A stretch of 64,000 nt of DNA. Source: CAWCDJ01 sp963836015. Lineage in GTDB: Bacteria; Acidobacteriota; Terriglobia; Bryobacterales; Bryobacteraceae. The notes under the pieces are model-generated. The model did no database searches. It saw only the letters and a list, made by a program, of their open reading frames with translations, and was not told the DNA's origin. Each line of letters opens with the position of its first letter. Positions within the stretch are counted from its first letter, which is position 1. Below, piece by piece: positions 37,572 to 46,831 of the stretch. The position numbers and the translations under genes were made by a program. Location of the stretch: contig CAWIIF010000003.1 in assembly GCA_963836015.1 (NCBI GenBank), forward strand, positions 62,001 through 126,000, given 5' to 3'.

Positions 37572-39200
37572 CTACTCCGGCCAGGGAGTCACCTTGAGAT
37601 CCGCCGTCGCGGCACGATCGCGGTCCACCCGCACGCGCACCGCGCTCCCGATAAGGGGACGAACAAAATCCGGGTCCTCCAGCGCATTGATTTCCGGCTG
37701 CGGAAAGGCAAACGCATAGTAGTCTCCCGGCTTGACGCTCCCGATTTCGAAGCGGCCCCGGCTGTCGCACTTCGCCGTGCGGATGAACTGGTAAGTGAGC
37801 ATGGTTTCGTCCGCGGGTAGAAGCACGACGGTGACGCCATCACCCTCTTCCACGCTGCCCGATACGCGGCCGGCGCCGGCCGTGTAGATGACGCGAAGCG
37901 GCGCGAATCCCGGTCCTATTTCCACCTCCTGCTCCATCACTTCGCGCGCACCCAACAGGATCGATTCCACGTAATAGCCGTCCGGCAGCCCGTAAACGAC
38001 GATGCGGTAGCGATCGGGAAAGAGACCATCGATCTCGAAGGTTCCGTCTTTGCGGGGGTGCCCGGGCGCGCTCCAGTTGCGGGTTATCGATTCGAGGGTG
38101 ACCGAATCGATGGAATCTTCACCCCCGGCTCCGCGCCTTTCCTGGAGTTCCACGCTGCCGCCGACCCGGAATGGCGCGGCAAGCCGGATGGCCACGGTCT
38201 CCAGATCGTGGCGCGCGACGATGGTTTCCGCGAACCCCTTCAATTCCACGCCGCCTCTGGTTGCGGCCGCCGTCAAGAGCCACTTCCCCAGATGCACCGC
38301 GGGGAACTCGAACGAGCCATCATCCGCGGACCGGGTTCCGTCGCTGTCATGCTCCCATCGATCCGCCGAGGCGATGCCGACCTCCACGCCGGCCGCGAGC
38401 TTTCCATCGTCGCCAAACACCACGCCTCGCAGCCGGTACACCGGCACGGCCTGGAGGCGAATGTCATACCCCGTCAGGTCCCAACCGGCACGAACAGCGA
38501 TGCGGGCGGCCTGGCTGCGCTCCACCACGTTCGGGTAAAACGTGTTCGCCCAGACGAGGCGCTCTCCCTCGCCAGCGGGCGGAGGTGCGAGCGGCGGGTC
38601 CGGCTGGGCGGCCTTCTTCGACGCACTTCCCGAGGTCATGCCGCCCTGGAGACTGCTCCGGATCGGCTGCGCTTCGAGCAGATACCCGCCCGGCCAGAGT
38701 CCCTGAAAGGAGAATCTCCCATCCTGGTCGGTCTTCGCCAGAGCCATGAGGACGGTACTCGCAAGCTCGGAAGACGTCTTCAACTGCACCGGGAGGTTGG
38801 GAACCGCGCGACCGCCGCCATCCATCACGCGGCCGCTCAATCCACCCAGCCGCGTCAACTGCGATGTCAGTCGCACGGTGCCGCCGTCCGCGCCGATATG
38901 GACCGGCCGCGCAGAGCCTCCGGCCGAATACGGCCCGCCATACCCCTGCTTGTCGAACGAGGCGACGTAATCGCCAGGAGCCACGCCGGCGATGCGGAAC
39001 GCGCCCGCGCTGTCGGTGACGGCGCGGAGAGCCACGCTTCTCGACCCCGCGGGCGCCAGCTCCACCGTCACCGCGGGAATTCCGCTGCGAGTAAGACTAT
39101 CGACTACCGTACCTTCGACGGTCCCGCCGGCCTGGCCCCAAAGCAGAGGTGAGGATGCCAGCAGCAGCCTGATTGACAGAAACACGATCGTCTCTGTCAA
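37572..39200 (-). CDS. Exported protein with several carboxypeptidase-regulatory-like domains
   Basis: The protein (about 542 residues from the TTG at 39200) begins with a signal-like segment (IVFLSIRLLLASSPLLWGQ). It contains repeated Ig-like carboxypeptidase regulatory/Cna-B units: GTVEGTVVDSLTRSGIPAVT and DSAGAFRIAGVAPGDYVASF; LSGRVMDGGGRAVPNLPVQL and DQDGRFSFQGLWPGGYLLEA; YRLRGVVFGDDGKLAAGVEV; and CDSRGRFEIGSVKPGDYYAF at the end. Such domains bind or present carbohydrate or protein partners outside the inner membrane and are expanded in Acidobacteria. It sits between two GH38 genes on the same strand, 20 bp after one and 60 bp before the other, suggesting one glycan-processing transcript. 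The start lies inside a hairpin and is uncertain. Confidence 0.75.
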   Translation of the reverse strand: MTETIVFLSIRLLLASSPLLWGQAGGTVEGTVVDSLTRSGIPAVTVELAPAGSRSVALRAVTDSAGAFRIAGVAPGDYVASFDKQGYGGPYSAGGSARPVHIGADGGTVRLTSQLTRLGGLSGRVMDGGGRAVPNLPVQLKTSSELASTVLMALAKTDQDGRFSFQGLWPGGYLLEAQPIRSSLQGGMTSGSASKKAAQPDPPLAPPPAGEGERLVWANTFYPNVVERSQAARIAVRAGWDLTGYDIRLQAVPVYRLRGVVFGDDGKLAAGVEVGIASADRWEHDSDGTRSADDGSFEFPAVHLGKWLLTAAATRGGVELKGFAETIVARHDLETVAIRLAAPFRVGGSVELQERRGAGGEDSIDSVTLESITRNWSAPGHPRKDGTFEIDGLFPDRYRIVVYGLPDGYYVESILLGAREVMEQEVEIGPGFAPLRVIYTAGAGRVSGSVEEGDGVTVVLLPADETMLTYQFIRTAKCDSRGRFEIGSVKPGDYYAFAFPQPEINALEDPDFVRPLIGSAVRVRVDRDRAATADLKVTPWPE

Positions 39201-39205
39201 TCAGG
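39168..39205. repeat. Perfect 13-bp inverted repeat at the start of the carboxypeptidase-regulatory-domain gene
   Basis: CCTGATTGACAGA (39168-39180) and TCTGTCAATCAGG (39193-39205) are perfect inverted copies around a 12-bp loop. The hairpin lies between the upstream GH38 stop and the next reading frame and includes its putative TTG start. No T-run follows on either strand, so it is not a standard terminator. An operator or a translational/attenuation hairpin is possible. Confidence 0.6.
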
Positions 39206-39220
39206 ATAACGCCATCCGAA

Positions 39221-42200
39221 TTAGCGCGGGCTCGCCAGGGTGTCGTACAAAGGCCGCACGGGTTCCACATCCGGCCCCTCCTCCGCCACCGAGACCGCCA
39301 GCACGCGGATCTTGTCGTTGTCGGGCAGCGTGAGGGTCTTGGCGTTCGCGGGCAGGTCGATGCCGTAAGCGAAAAGGTACGAGTATTGGTAGGGCTCGTT
39401 CAAACCGCCGGCGGTGTGATGGTGCGAGCAATCCCACGCCACGTCGGCGCGCTTGATGAACCCGGGCTCGAGGCCGACGTAATCCTCGGGGTAGCGCGGC
39501 GACCAGTTGGCCGACCCGCGATTCTCGAGGTCCCATGTCGCGTGATTCGCCGAGACGGCCCAATCGTGCTTCAGCGGCACTTCCCGGCGCTGCCCGCCGA
39601 AGCCCGCCATTACCGTATCCGGCTCGGGCTTCCACTCGCGGGTATCCCACTGGCCGATGAAGCCGCCCCAGTTCTCCACGGTGAGCTCGACCGGCCGGCT
39701 GCCCGCGCGGAACGTGGCCTTCTGGTCGCCATCCGAGGAGGCGGCCAGGACATAAACCCGGTTGAATTTGCCGGAGGGCAAGTGGAGCGTCTGTCCTTTC
39801 GCCACGACGGCGTCCTTCTTCCCCGTCCCGGAGGGCGCGAGCTGGAACTTCACACCATCGAAGGTCAACTGTGCGGGCAGCATCTCGGCGGGAATCGCGT
39901 CGCCTTTGGCATCGAAGCCGCCGACCGTCTTCGTGTCGTCGTTGCTGGTCACGGCCAGGTCGTAGGAGAGCGTGACCGGCTCGGACCGGACTGCCGGCAC
40001 AGTGGCGGGAGGAGGCCCGAGTTTTACAGCGAAGGTGCGCGGCTGGTACGCCGTGAACGATGTGTCCAGCGTTCCGCCGGAAACCGTGGCGGGGCCGACC
40101 GGCAACTCCTGGCCGTTCACTTCGCGGGCGGCGGTCACCGGTCCGGCGAACTTTACTTGCACTTTCGCCTCGGGCTTCCCGTCCATCTCGACCATACGGA
40201 TGATCGTTTCGTCGCTCGTCTCCGCCTTCTTCAGCGCCATCAGGCGAATGCGGGGATTGTCGATCGTCACCAGGGAAAACTCCTTGCCGAGGGCCCCGCC
40301 GTGCCTCGCGGTTTCGAAAGCTTCGAGCGGCTGGTTCAGGCGATAGGCCTGCCAGTCCGTCTGGCCTTTGCGCCAGTCGCCCGCATGTCCGGCAATGCCG
40401 AACACGAATTCGTGATGGCCCCAATCCTGGTTCAACTGGTCGCTGTAGGCCCGTCCGCGGCCTCCGCCAAAGCCCTGGTTCGCATTGGGAGCAGGGGGCG
40501 GGAAGCCCGGCGTGCGGAGTAGCGTCAGGCGGATGGTGTGGTCGTCGCGCTTGTCGGACCCGTTTTTGCAATCCGTCAGGATGGTGGCGCCGTACTGTCC
40601 GCCCTGATCGGTCAGGTCGATCCACTGGTGCGACGCGACTTCGAACTGTCGCTCTTCGGCGGTCGGCCGCTGGATGGTTCCGATATCCCAGTTATAGGTG
40701 GCCAGCCGGTTGGAGGCAGCCAGCGGAAAGACGGCCTTGACGTTGGAGGCCATGGTTTTCCAGTCGATGGCGTTGGCGAACTCCACGCGGTTGCCCGCGT
40801 CTCCGGCCGAGAGGCGGACGGTCTGCACGAACTTCGAACCCTCGGCTTCGCGAGTCACCTCGATGGCCACGCGGACCGGCCCGTTTTCGACGATCCGGAC
40901 CTTCGCAGGCCCGCCCACGTAAGCGCGGGGGGAGCGCTGCTCGTCATCGAAATCCATGTTCCACGCCGGCCACTGGTGCGGCGCATCGGTCGAGATCGCC
41001 AGGCGCACGGGCGCCGAGAGCAGCTCCTTGCCGAGCTGCTTGTCATAGATGCTCGCGACGTCGCCGTTCTGGTCGAGGCTAACGCGGTAACGCGCGTTCT
41101 CGAGGGACGACTCGGTCACTTTCAGCGCGGCGCTCCGTTCCGCCGCCGAGGCCGGCTGCACATCGTAGACCGCGTATCCCACTGGGGGCGCCTTGGCGAG
41201 GAACAGCACCTTGCCGCCTTCGATCTGCGCAGGCACTGACTTGCCGTCCGGTCCGGTGACGCGAACGCCCTTCGACTCGCCGCCGGGAAAGGCAATCGCG
41301 GCCTCGACTACGTCTTCGCGCGGAATGTTCAGCGAGTTGTAGACCACCACGGCGCGGCCCTTGACCTCCGTGTTCAACCCCGCCGCTACCGACCCGGTCG
41401 CGCTGGTCAGCACGCCCGCGAACTGATTCATCGCGATCACGTCGTCGTTCCACGCAAACTGGTAAGCCTGCGGAGTGGCGGTGCCGGCCGCGGTGTCGTG
41501 GAAGTGCCCGCCCAGCGCGAGCGTCCACGCGTTGGTCAGGCGCTCGTGAGGATAGGGCAGGCCGCCGAGCCACGCGGCCGCTACCGAAGCCTTCTCCGCG
41601 GCGTCCGCCAGGATCTCGTTCTGCCGCACCCAGCGCTTGTGATAAGCCTCCGAAGTCAACGAACCCGCGGAGTGGTTGATCAGCTCCAGGTCGCCCTGGT
41701 AGCGCGGGAAGCGCGAGGTCATGGAAGGCTTGATGTCATTGAACATCTGGTCCGCGGTCGCTTCCACGACATGCACCGGACCCTCGCCGACGGCTACCGG
41801 CGGACCTGCTGGAGGCTGCGGCTCGGCCCCACGGCCGCCGCGCCCGCCTCCCACCGGCAGCACTGCGGTGCCCTTCGTGACGATCGCCTCGAGCAGCTTG
41901 ACGCTCGATTCCGTCGTGGCGCCGCCGATGTCGCCGGTCCCTACGTAGTGGTAGTCGGCATAGACGCCGGTCACTTTACCGTCCAGGTCGATGCGCTTCA
42001 CCCAGTCTTCTTCCCGGCGTCCGACACCGCGCCCGCCGCGTCCCGCCGGTGCCGCGTTGGGATTGGGAGCGGGCGGCGGAGGCGGCTCTTTGCTCAGATC
42101 GTCCGTGACGCCGCTGCCATAGCTGCCCGGGTTGAGCGCCGCGATGATCGTCTTGCCGTCCGGCCCCTGCCACAGCCCGACATTGAATGGGATGCCCTCG

Positions 42201-42808
42201 GGCGTCTTCTCGGGCGAATCCGGACCGCCTACATGCGGCGCCGGCTGCCACGCCGCCGAAAGCTTCTGGGTGGAGAAGCCTTTGATACCGGCATGGGCCA
42301 GGATGCTCGGCAGCGAGGCCGGGAATCCAAAACAATCCGGCAGCATGTATTCCGTGCTGGCCTTGCCGAACTCCTTGCGGAAATACGTGTTGCCATACAG
42401 AATCTGCCGTAGGATGCCCTCGGCGTTGGGGAGGTTGACGTCGCCCTCCTCCACCGAAGATCCCGCCGGGAACCACCGTCCTTCCGCCACATACTGCTTG
42501 ACCTTGGCGTAATCCGACGGGAAATACTCCTTCATGAGCCGGTAGCGGTTCGAGCCGGTCCAGTTAAAGACATAGTGCGGATATTTCTGGAAATAGTCGA
42601 AGTTGACCCGCATGGTTTTGAGTAAGTACTCGCTGATGGATTGCGGGAACTCCCATCGCCATTGCGTATCGAGATGGGCATAAGGAACTACATACAGCGT
42701 CGGCTGCCTGGTGATGTCGCCCGCCTTCATGGTCTGCGCGCCCAGATAGGGCAGGACTGCCGCGCAGAGAAGTGCCAGGCGAAGAGACGTACTGCGGACC
42801 GGTTGCAT
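39221..42808 (-). CDS. GH38 alpha-mannosidase (intact paralogue)
   Basis: The 1195-residue exported protein has a signal peptide (STSLRLALLCAAVLPYLGAQ) and the GH38 barrel: YVVPYAHLDTQWRWEFPQSI carries the zinc-binding His-x-Asp, and YMLPDCFGFPASLPSILAHA follows. A helical-bundle domain and long C-terminal beta domains come next, ending LAVSVAEEGPDVEPVRPLYD. It shares long identical stretches with the frameshifted gene ending at 33918, so the pair arose by duplication. GH38 enzymes cleave alpha-mannose from glycans with a double-displacement mechanism. AGGAGGG lies 6 nt before the ATG, a very strong ribosome-binding site. A Gly/Arg low-complexity insertion near residue 260 distinguishes it from the paralogue. 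Confidence 0.92.
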   Translation of the reverse strand: MQPVRSTSLRLALLCAAVLPYLGAQTMKAGDITRQPTLYVVPYAHLDTQWRWEFPQSISEYLLKTMRVNFDYFQKYPHYVFNWTGSNRYRLMKEYFPSDYAKVKQYVAEGRWFPAGSSVEEGDVNLPNAEGILRQILYGNTYFRKEFGKASTEYMLPDCFGFPASLPSILAHAGIKGFSTQKLSAAWQPAPHVGGPDSPEKTPEGIPFNVGLWQGPDGKTIIAALNPGSYGSGVTDDLSKEPPPPPAPNPNAAPAGRGGRGVGRREEDWVKRIDLDGKVTGVYADYHYVGTGDIGGATTESSVKLLEAIVTKGTAVLPVGGGRGGRGAEPQPPAGPPVAVGEGPVHVVEATADQMFNDIKPSMTSRFPRYQGDLELINHSAGSLTSEAYHKRWVRQNEILADAAEKASVAAAWLGGLPYPHERLTNAWTLALGGHFHDTAAGTATPQAYQFAWNDDVIAMNQFAGVLTSATGSVAAGLNTEVKGRAVVVYNSLNIPREDVVEAAIAFPGGESKGVRVTGPDGKSVPAQIEGGKVLFLAKAPPVGYAVYDVQPASAAERSAALKVTESSLENARYRVSLDQNGDVASIYDKQLGKELLSAPVRLAISTDAPHQWPAWNMDFDDEQRSPRAYVGGPAKVRIVENGPVRVAIEVTREAEGSKFVQTVRLSAGDAGNRVEFANAIDWKTMASNVKAVFPLAASNRLATYNWDIGTIQRPTAEERQFEVASHQWIDLTDQGGQYGATILTDCKNGSDKRDDHTIRLTLLRTPGFPPPAPNANQGFGGGRGRAYSDQLNQDWGHHEFVFGIAGHAGDWRKGQTDWQAYRLNQPLEAFETARHGGALGKEFSLVTIDNPRIRLMALKKAETSDETIIRMVEMDGKPEAKVQVKFAGPVTAAREVNGQELPVGPATVSGGTLDTSFTAYQPRTFAVKLGPPPATVPAVRSEPVTLSYDLAVTSNDDTKTVGGFDAKGDAIPAEMLPAQLTFDGVKFQLAPSGTGKKDAVVAKGQTLHLPSGKFNRVYVLAASSDGDQKATFRAGSRPVELTVENWGGFIGQWDTREWKPEPDTVMAGFGGQRREVPLKHDWAVSANHATWDLENRGSANWSPRYPEDYVGLEPGFIKRADVAWDCSHHHTAGGLNEPYQYSYLFAYGIDLPANAKTLTLPDNDKIRVLAVSVAEEGPDVEPVRPLYDTLASPR

Positions 42809-42868
42809 CGGACCCTCCTAGAGTTCTGTAGCAGGTAATTCCAGACTACCGCTTGAAGGAACACTCTG

Positions 42869-42897
42869 TCGACCAGGACCGGGCGGTGGGTTATAGT
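42869..42897 (+). promoter_or_regulatory. Candidate sigma-70 promoter for the S9 peptidase gene
   Basis: TCGACC (42869-42874) and TATAGT (42892-42897) are 17 bp apart, about 40 bp before the ATG. The -10 is good and the -35 moderate. Confidence 0.4.
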
Positions 42898-42936
42898 AGC
42901 AGGATTCACCAACGCGTCACCTACGAGGAGTCTCCG

Positions 42937-45600
42937 ATGATCAGTAGTAAGACCTGGGCCCGATCTGCGATTGTTTCCGCGGGCGTGTTGACCCTGCTCG
43001 CTGCGGCCCTCCCCGGTATCGGCGCCGATAGCGCACCCGCCGGCGCGCCGCGGCCAAAGGCCAACTACGAGCTGGCCGCCGAGTGGACCTCGCAGAAGAT
43101 CGGCAAGCTGGTCTTCGACCTGGCCGCCACGCCGCACTGGCTGGAATCCGGCGATCGCTTCTGGTACAGCTTCGAGAACACCAGGGGCCGCAAGTTCTGG
43201 CTGGTCGATCCCGTTCGCAAAACCAGGACCTACGTCTTCGACCCCGTAAAACTGGCCGCCGCGCTGACCTCCGCCACCGGGCTGCCTTACGATTCCCAGC
43301 ACCTGCCCATCACGGTGATCCGCTTCGTGCGCAACGATTCGGCCATCCAGTTCGAGATCAACGTGCCGCGCGATGCCGTTATCCCGGGCGAAACCAAGAC
43401 GACGATCACCGCCACACAGCAGACCGACGCCGGGCAGCAAAACGACAACCTCGACCCGCCGCAGCAGCAGCAGGGGCGCGGCGGATCGCTCTACGGAGCC
43501 CCGCCGGCCCGCAATCAGAAGCAGCTCACCTTCGAATACGAGCTCTCGAGCGGCAAGCTACAGATGCTGAGCGAGCGCCCGCCCCGCAAGCCCGCGTGGG
43601 CTTCCATCTCGCCGGATGGCAGGACGGTCGTATTCGCGCGCAAACACAATCTCTACATGATGGACGCCGACAACTATGCGAGGGCGCTGAAGGACGCCAA
43701 GGACAAGTCGATCGCCGAAACGCAGCTCACCACCGATGGCGTGGAGGATTTCGCTTACGGCGGCCGCGGCGGCGACCAGCAACAGCAGCAGGAGCAGCAG
43801 GAGAATAACGGCGAAGGCCAAGGCCAGGCCGATCCAAATGCCCGTCAGGCGGCCAATGTGTCCTGGTCGCGCGACTCCAGGAAGTTCGCACTCGTCCGGC
43901 GCGACCAGCGCAAGATTCCCAAGCTGTGGGTGATCCACTCGCTGGGCAATCCGCGCCCCACGCTGGAGACCTACCCTTACGCCATGCCCGGCGAGCCGAA
44001 CGCGCCGCTGTCGCAGCTCGAAATCTTCGACGTGGCCGCGAAACAGCGGCTGCTGGTGAAGGCCGACGCGTTTAAAGACCAGACGCTGCAGGTGGAGGTG
44101 GAGCGCCCCACCGCCCGCGCCCGCGAGCATGAACGGACCGAGCCGCTATGGGCAAACGCAGGCTCCGACAAGCTGTACTTCGCGCGCCTCAGCCGCGATA
44201 TGAAGCGTCTGGATGTCTGCGTGGCCGACACCGCCACGGGCGAAGCCAGGCCCGTGATCCAGGAGCGCATGAATGTGTATCTCGAAGACAAGCCGCTCCG
44301 CGTCATCAACAACGGGAGCGAGCTGATCTGGTGGTCGGAGCGCGATGGCTGGGGCCACTACTATCTCTACGGCGCCGACGGCACGCTCAAGAACCAGATC
44401 GACAAGGGCGAGTTCGTGGCCGAGGACATCTCCTACGTGGACGAGAAGGCGCGCGTCCTCTATATGACGGCGTCCGGCCACGAGGACGGCGAAGATCCCT
44501 ACTTCATGCACTTCTACCGCGTGAACCTGGATGGCAGCGGTTCGCGCCTGCTCGACCCGGGCAACGCCTCTCATGCCGTCGCCATGTCGGATACGGGCCG
44601 CTACTTCGTCGATACGTTTTCGCGCGTCGACACGGTTCCGGAATCGGTCCTCATGGATGCCGCGGGCGCCGCGGTGATGCCGCTCGACAAGGTGGACTCG
44701 GCACCTCTGCTGGCGGCCGGCTTCAAGTTCCCCGAACCCTTCAAGGTGAAGGCCGACGACGGCATCACCGACCTTTACGGCGTCATGTACAAGCCCTTCG
44801 ACTTTGACCCGAATAAGAAGTACCCGGTGATCGAGTATGTCTATCCCGGCCCGCAGACCGAGAGCGTCACCAAGACCTTCACGCCGAAGGGCAACACGCA
44901 GCAGATCCTGATGGCCAACATGGGGTTCATCATGATCGAGATCGGAAACCGGGGAGGCAACCCGCACCGCTCGAAGTGGTATCACACCTTCGGATATGGC
45001 AACCTGCGCGATTACGGGCTGGCCGACAAGAAAGCCGCGATCGAGCAACTGGCCAAGGAATATCCGTTCATCGATATCGACCGCGTAGGCATCTGGGGCC
45101 ATTCGGGCGGCGGCTTCATGACCGCGGCGGCCCTGCTGATTTATCCCGACTTCTTCAAGGTAGGGTGGTCCGAATCCGGCAACCACGAGAACAACATCTA
45201 CAACAACACCTGGAGCGAGAAGCACAACGGCGTGAAGGAAGTGGACGACGGCAAGGGCAGCGTGCGCTTCGAATACCGGATCGACAAGAATTCAGAGATC
45301 GCCAAGAACCTGAAAGGCCATCTGATGCTAGTCACCGGGGACATGGACAACAATGTGCACCCGAGCAATACCTATCGCCTCGCCGACGCACTGATCAAAG
45401 CCAATAAGCGATTCGACTTCATGATTCTGCCCGGGCAGCGCCACTCTTACGCTCCGGTGGCGGATTACGTGACCTGGCGCCGGGCCGATTATTTCGCGAA
45501 ATATTTACTGGGCGAGTCGGATGAGAGCATCGACATGTGGGAGTTAAACCGGGAGCGGCAGGATAAGCCCGCCGCCCCCGCCGGGCAAGGGCGCCGGTAG
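42937..45600 (+). CDS. S9-family (DPP-IV-like) exported peptidase
   Basis: The 887-residue protein has a signal peptide (ARSAIVSAGVLTLLAAALPG), a DPP-IV-type N-terminal beta-propeller (about 40-610) and a C-terminal alpha/beta-hydrolase. The catalytic triad is visible: Ser723 in WGHSGGGFMTAA, Asp804 in TGDMDNNVHPSN and His836 in LPGQRHSYAP. A Gln/Glu-rich stretch (about residues 282-305) is inserted in the propeller. These enzymes cleave dipeptides, often after proline, in the periplasm. The ATG at 42937 is fixed by GAGGAG 6 nt upstream and by the signal peptide. It is divergent from the GH38 gene. Confidence 0.92.
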   Translation: MISSKTWARSAIVSAGVLTLLAAALPGIGADSAPAGAPRPKANYELAAEWTSQKIGKLVFDLAATPHWLESGDRFWYSFENTRGRKFWLVDPVRKTRTYVFDPVKLAAALTSATGLPYDSQHLPITVIRFVRNDSAIQFEINVPRDAVIPGETKTTITATQQTDAGQQNDNLDPPQQQQGRGGSLYGAPPARNQKQLTFEYELSSGKLQMLSERPPRKPAWASISPDGRTVVFARKHNLYMMDADNYARALKDAKDKSIAETQLTTDGVEDFAYGGRGGDQQQQQEQQENNGEGQGQADPNARQAANVSWSRDSRKFALVRRDQRKIPKLWVIHSLGNPRPTLETYPYAMPGEPNAPLSQLEIFDVAAKQRLLVKADAFKDQTLQVEVERPTARAREHERTEPLWANAGSDKLYFARLSRDMKRLDVCVADTATGEARPVIQERMNVYLEDKPLRVINNGSELIWWSERDGWGHYYLYGADGTLKNQIDKGEFVAEDISYVDEKARVLYMTASGHEDGEDPYFMHFYRVNLDGSGSRLLDPGNASHAVAMSDTGRYFVDTFSRVDTVPESVLMDAAGAAVMPLDKVDSAPLLAAGFKFPEPFKVKADDGITDLYGVMYKPFDFDPNKKYPVIEYVYPGPQTESVTKTFTPKGNTQQILMANMGFIMIEIGNRGGNPHRSKWYHTFGYGNLRDYGLADKKAAIEQLAKEYPFIDIDRVGIWGHSGGGFMTAAALLIYPDFFKVGWSESGNHENNIYNNTWSEKHNGVKEVDDGKGSVRFEYRIDKNSEIAKNLKGHLMLVTGDMDNNVHPSNTYRLADALIKANKRFDFMILPGQRHSYAPVADYVTWRRADYFAKYLLGESDESIDMWELNRERQDKPAAPAGQGRR

Positions 45601-45621
45601 ATGGCCGTCTGCGCCCTCTCG

Positions 45622-45783
45622 TCAAACCGCGCGGCGCCCGATAAAGAACCCCACGATCCAGATCACCAGGAACACGAAAAACAGAATCTTGGCGACTCCG
45701 GCTGCCGTCCCCGCAATCCCTCCAAATCCCAGGATCGCGGCAATGATGGCGACAACCAAAAAGATAAGCGACCAATGTAGCAT
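45622..45783 (-). CDS. Small DUF1328 (YtjA-type) membrane protein
   Basis: The 53-residue protein is MLHWSLIFLVVAIIAAILG, then FGGIAGTAAGVAKILFFVF and LVIWIVGFFIGRRAV. Two membrane helices around GFGGIAGTAAGVAKILFF are diagnostic of the DUF1328/YtjA family of small inner-membrane proteins of unknown function. GGGGGA precedes the ATG. It is too short for many gene callers. It is convergent with the S9 peptidase and divergent from potA. Confidence 0.9.
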   Translation of the reverse strand: MLHWSLIFLVVAIIAAILGFGGIAGTAAGVAKILFFVFLVIWIVGFFIGRRAV

Positions 45784-45871
45784 CGGATTGTTCCCCCGCC
45801 TCTTCCACGGGCAGCTTGCGCGCCATTGTGTCTCCGCTCACAGAACGGCTGCGCTACCATTTCAGTATTCG

Positions 45872-46831
45872 ATGGGCCCCATCCTGGAACTCCGCAAGCT
45901 GGTGAAGCACTTCCCCGGCCAGCAGGCCGTCAATGGAATATCGCTCACCATTCCCCGGGGAGGCTTTTTTTCGCTGGTGGGTCCGTCCGGTTGCGGCAAA
46001 ACCACTACGCTGCGCCTGATTGCGGGCTTCGAGCAGCCGACTTCGGGAGATGTCCTGCTCAACGGCGAAGCGGTCAACCACCGTAAACCTTATGAGCGGA
46101 ATGTCAGCACCGTATTTCAGAGCTACGCCCTGTTCCCGCACCTGACCGCGCGCCAGAACATTGAATTCGGACTCAAGCGGCGCAAGATTTCCGAGGCCGC
46201 CCGGCGGGTGCGCGATGTGCTCGAGCTGGTCAGCCTCGGCGGCAAAGAGGAACGCCGGCCCGCCCAGCTTTCGGGCGGCGAGCGGCAGCGCGTGGCGCTG
46301 GCCCGGTCGCTGGTTCTCGAACCCGACGTCCTGCTGCTCGATGAGCCCCTGGCAGCGCTCGATCCCAAGCTCCGCAAACAGATGCGCGGGGAGCTCAAAG
46401 CCATGCAGCGGCGCGTCGGCATCACGTTCCTCCTGGTGACGCACGACCAGGAGGAGGCGCTCTCCATGTCCGACCAGCTTGCCGTCATGAACCAGGGCCT
46501 GATCGAGCAGGTGGGCTCTCCCGAAGACGTCTATCTGCGCCCGTGCTCGCGGTTTGTGGCGGGCTTTCTCGGCGCGGTGAACTGGATCGGCGGCGTCGGC
46601 ATCCGCCCCGAAGCCACGCGCCTCGCAGCGTCCCCGGACGGCGGCCCGCAGCGCTATGCCGCCGGACTGGTGACCGGCTCGGTGTTCCTGGGCGACTGCG
46701 TTCAGGTGATGGTGCGGCTCGATTCCGGCGAGAACGTCGTGGCGCAAGTGCCGCGCGCGGCCGCCGGATATGCGGCGGGCGGCCCCGTCCACGTCTGCTG
46801 GGACGCCGACGACGAGCTGGTGTTCGAATGA
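45872..46831 (+). CDS. potA: Spermidine/putrescine ABC transporter ATPase
   Basis: The 319-residue protein has Walker A GPSGCGKTT, Q-loop FQSYALFPHL, signature LSGGERQRVALARS, Walker B LLLDEPLAALD and H-loop LVTHDQEEALSMSD, followed by a TOBE-like regulatory domain. The order potA-potB-potC-potD with 4-bp ATGA overlaps marks a polyamine importer; the ATPase energises the PotB/PotC permeases. The start at 45872 matches the family N-terminus (ILELRKLVKHF). Confidence 0.93.
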   Translation: MGPILELRKLVKHFPGQQAVNGISLTIPRGGFFSLVGPSGCGKTTTLRLIAGFEQPTSGDVLLNGEAVNHRKPYERNVSTVFQSYALFPHLTARQNIEFGLKRRKISEAARRVRDVLELVSLGGKEERRPAQLSGGERQRVALARSLVLEPDVLLLDEPLAALDPKLRKQMRGELKAMQRRVGITFLLVTHDQEEALSMSDQLAVMNQGLIEQVGSPEDVYLRPCSRFVAGFLGAVNWIGGVGIRPEATRLAASPDGGPQRYAAGLVTGSVFLGDCVQVMVRLDSGENVVAQVPRAAAGYAAGGPVHVCWDADDELVFE

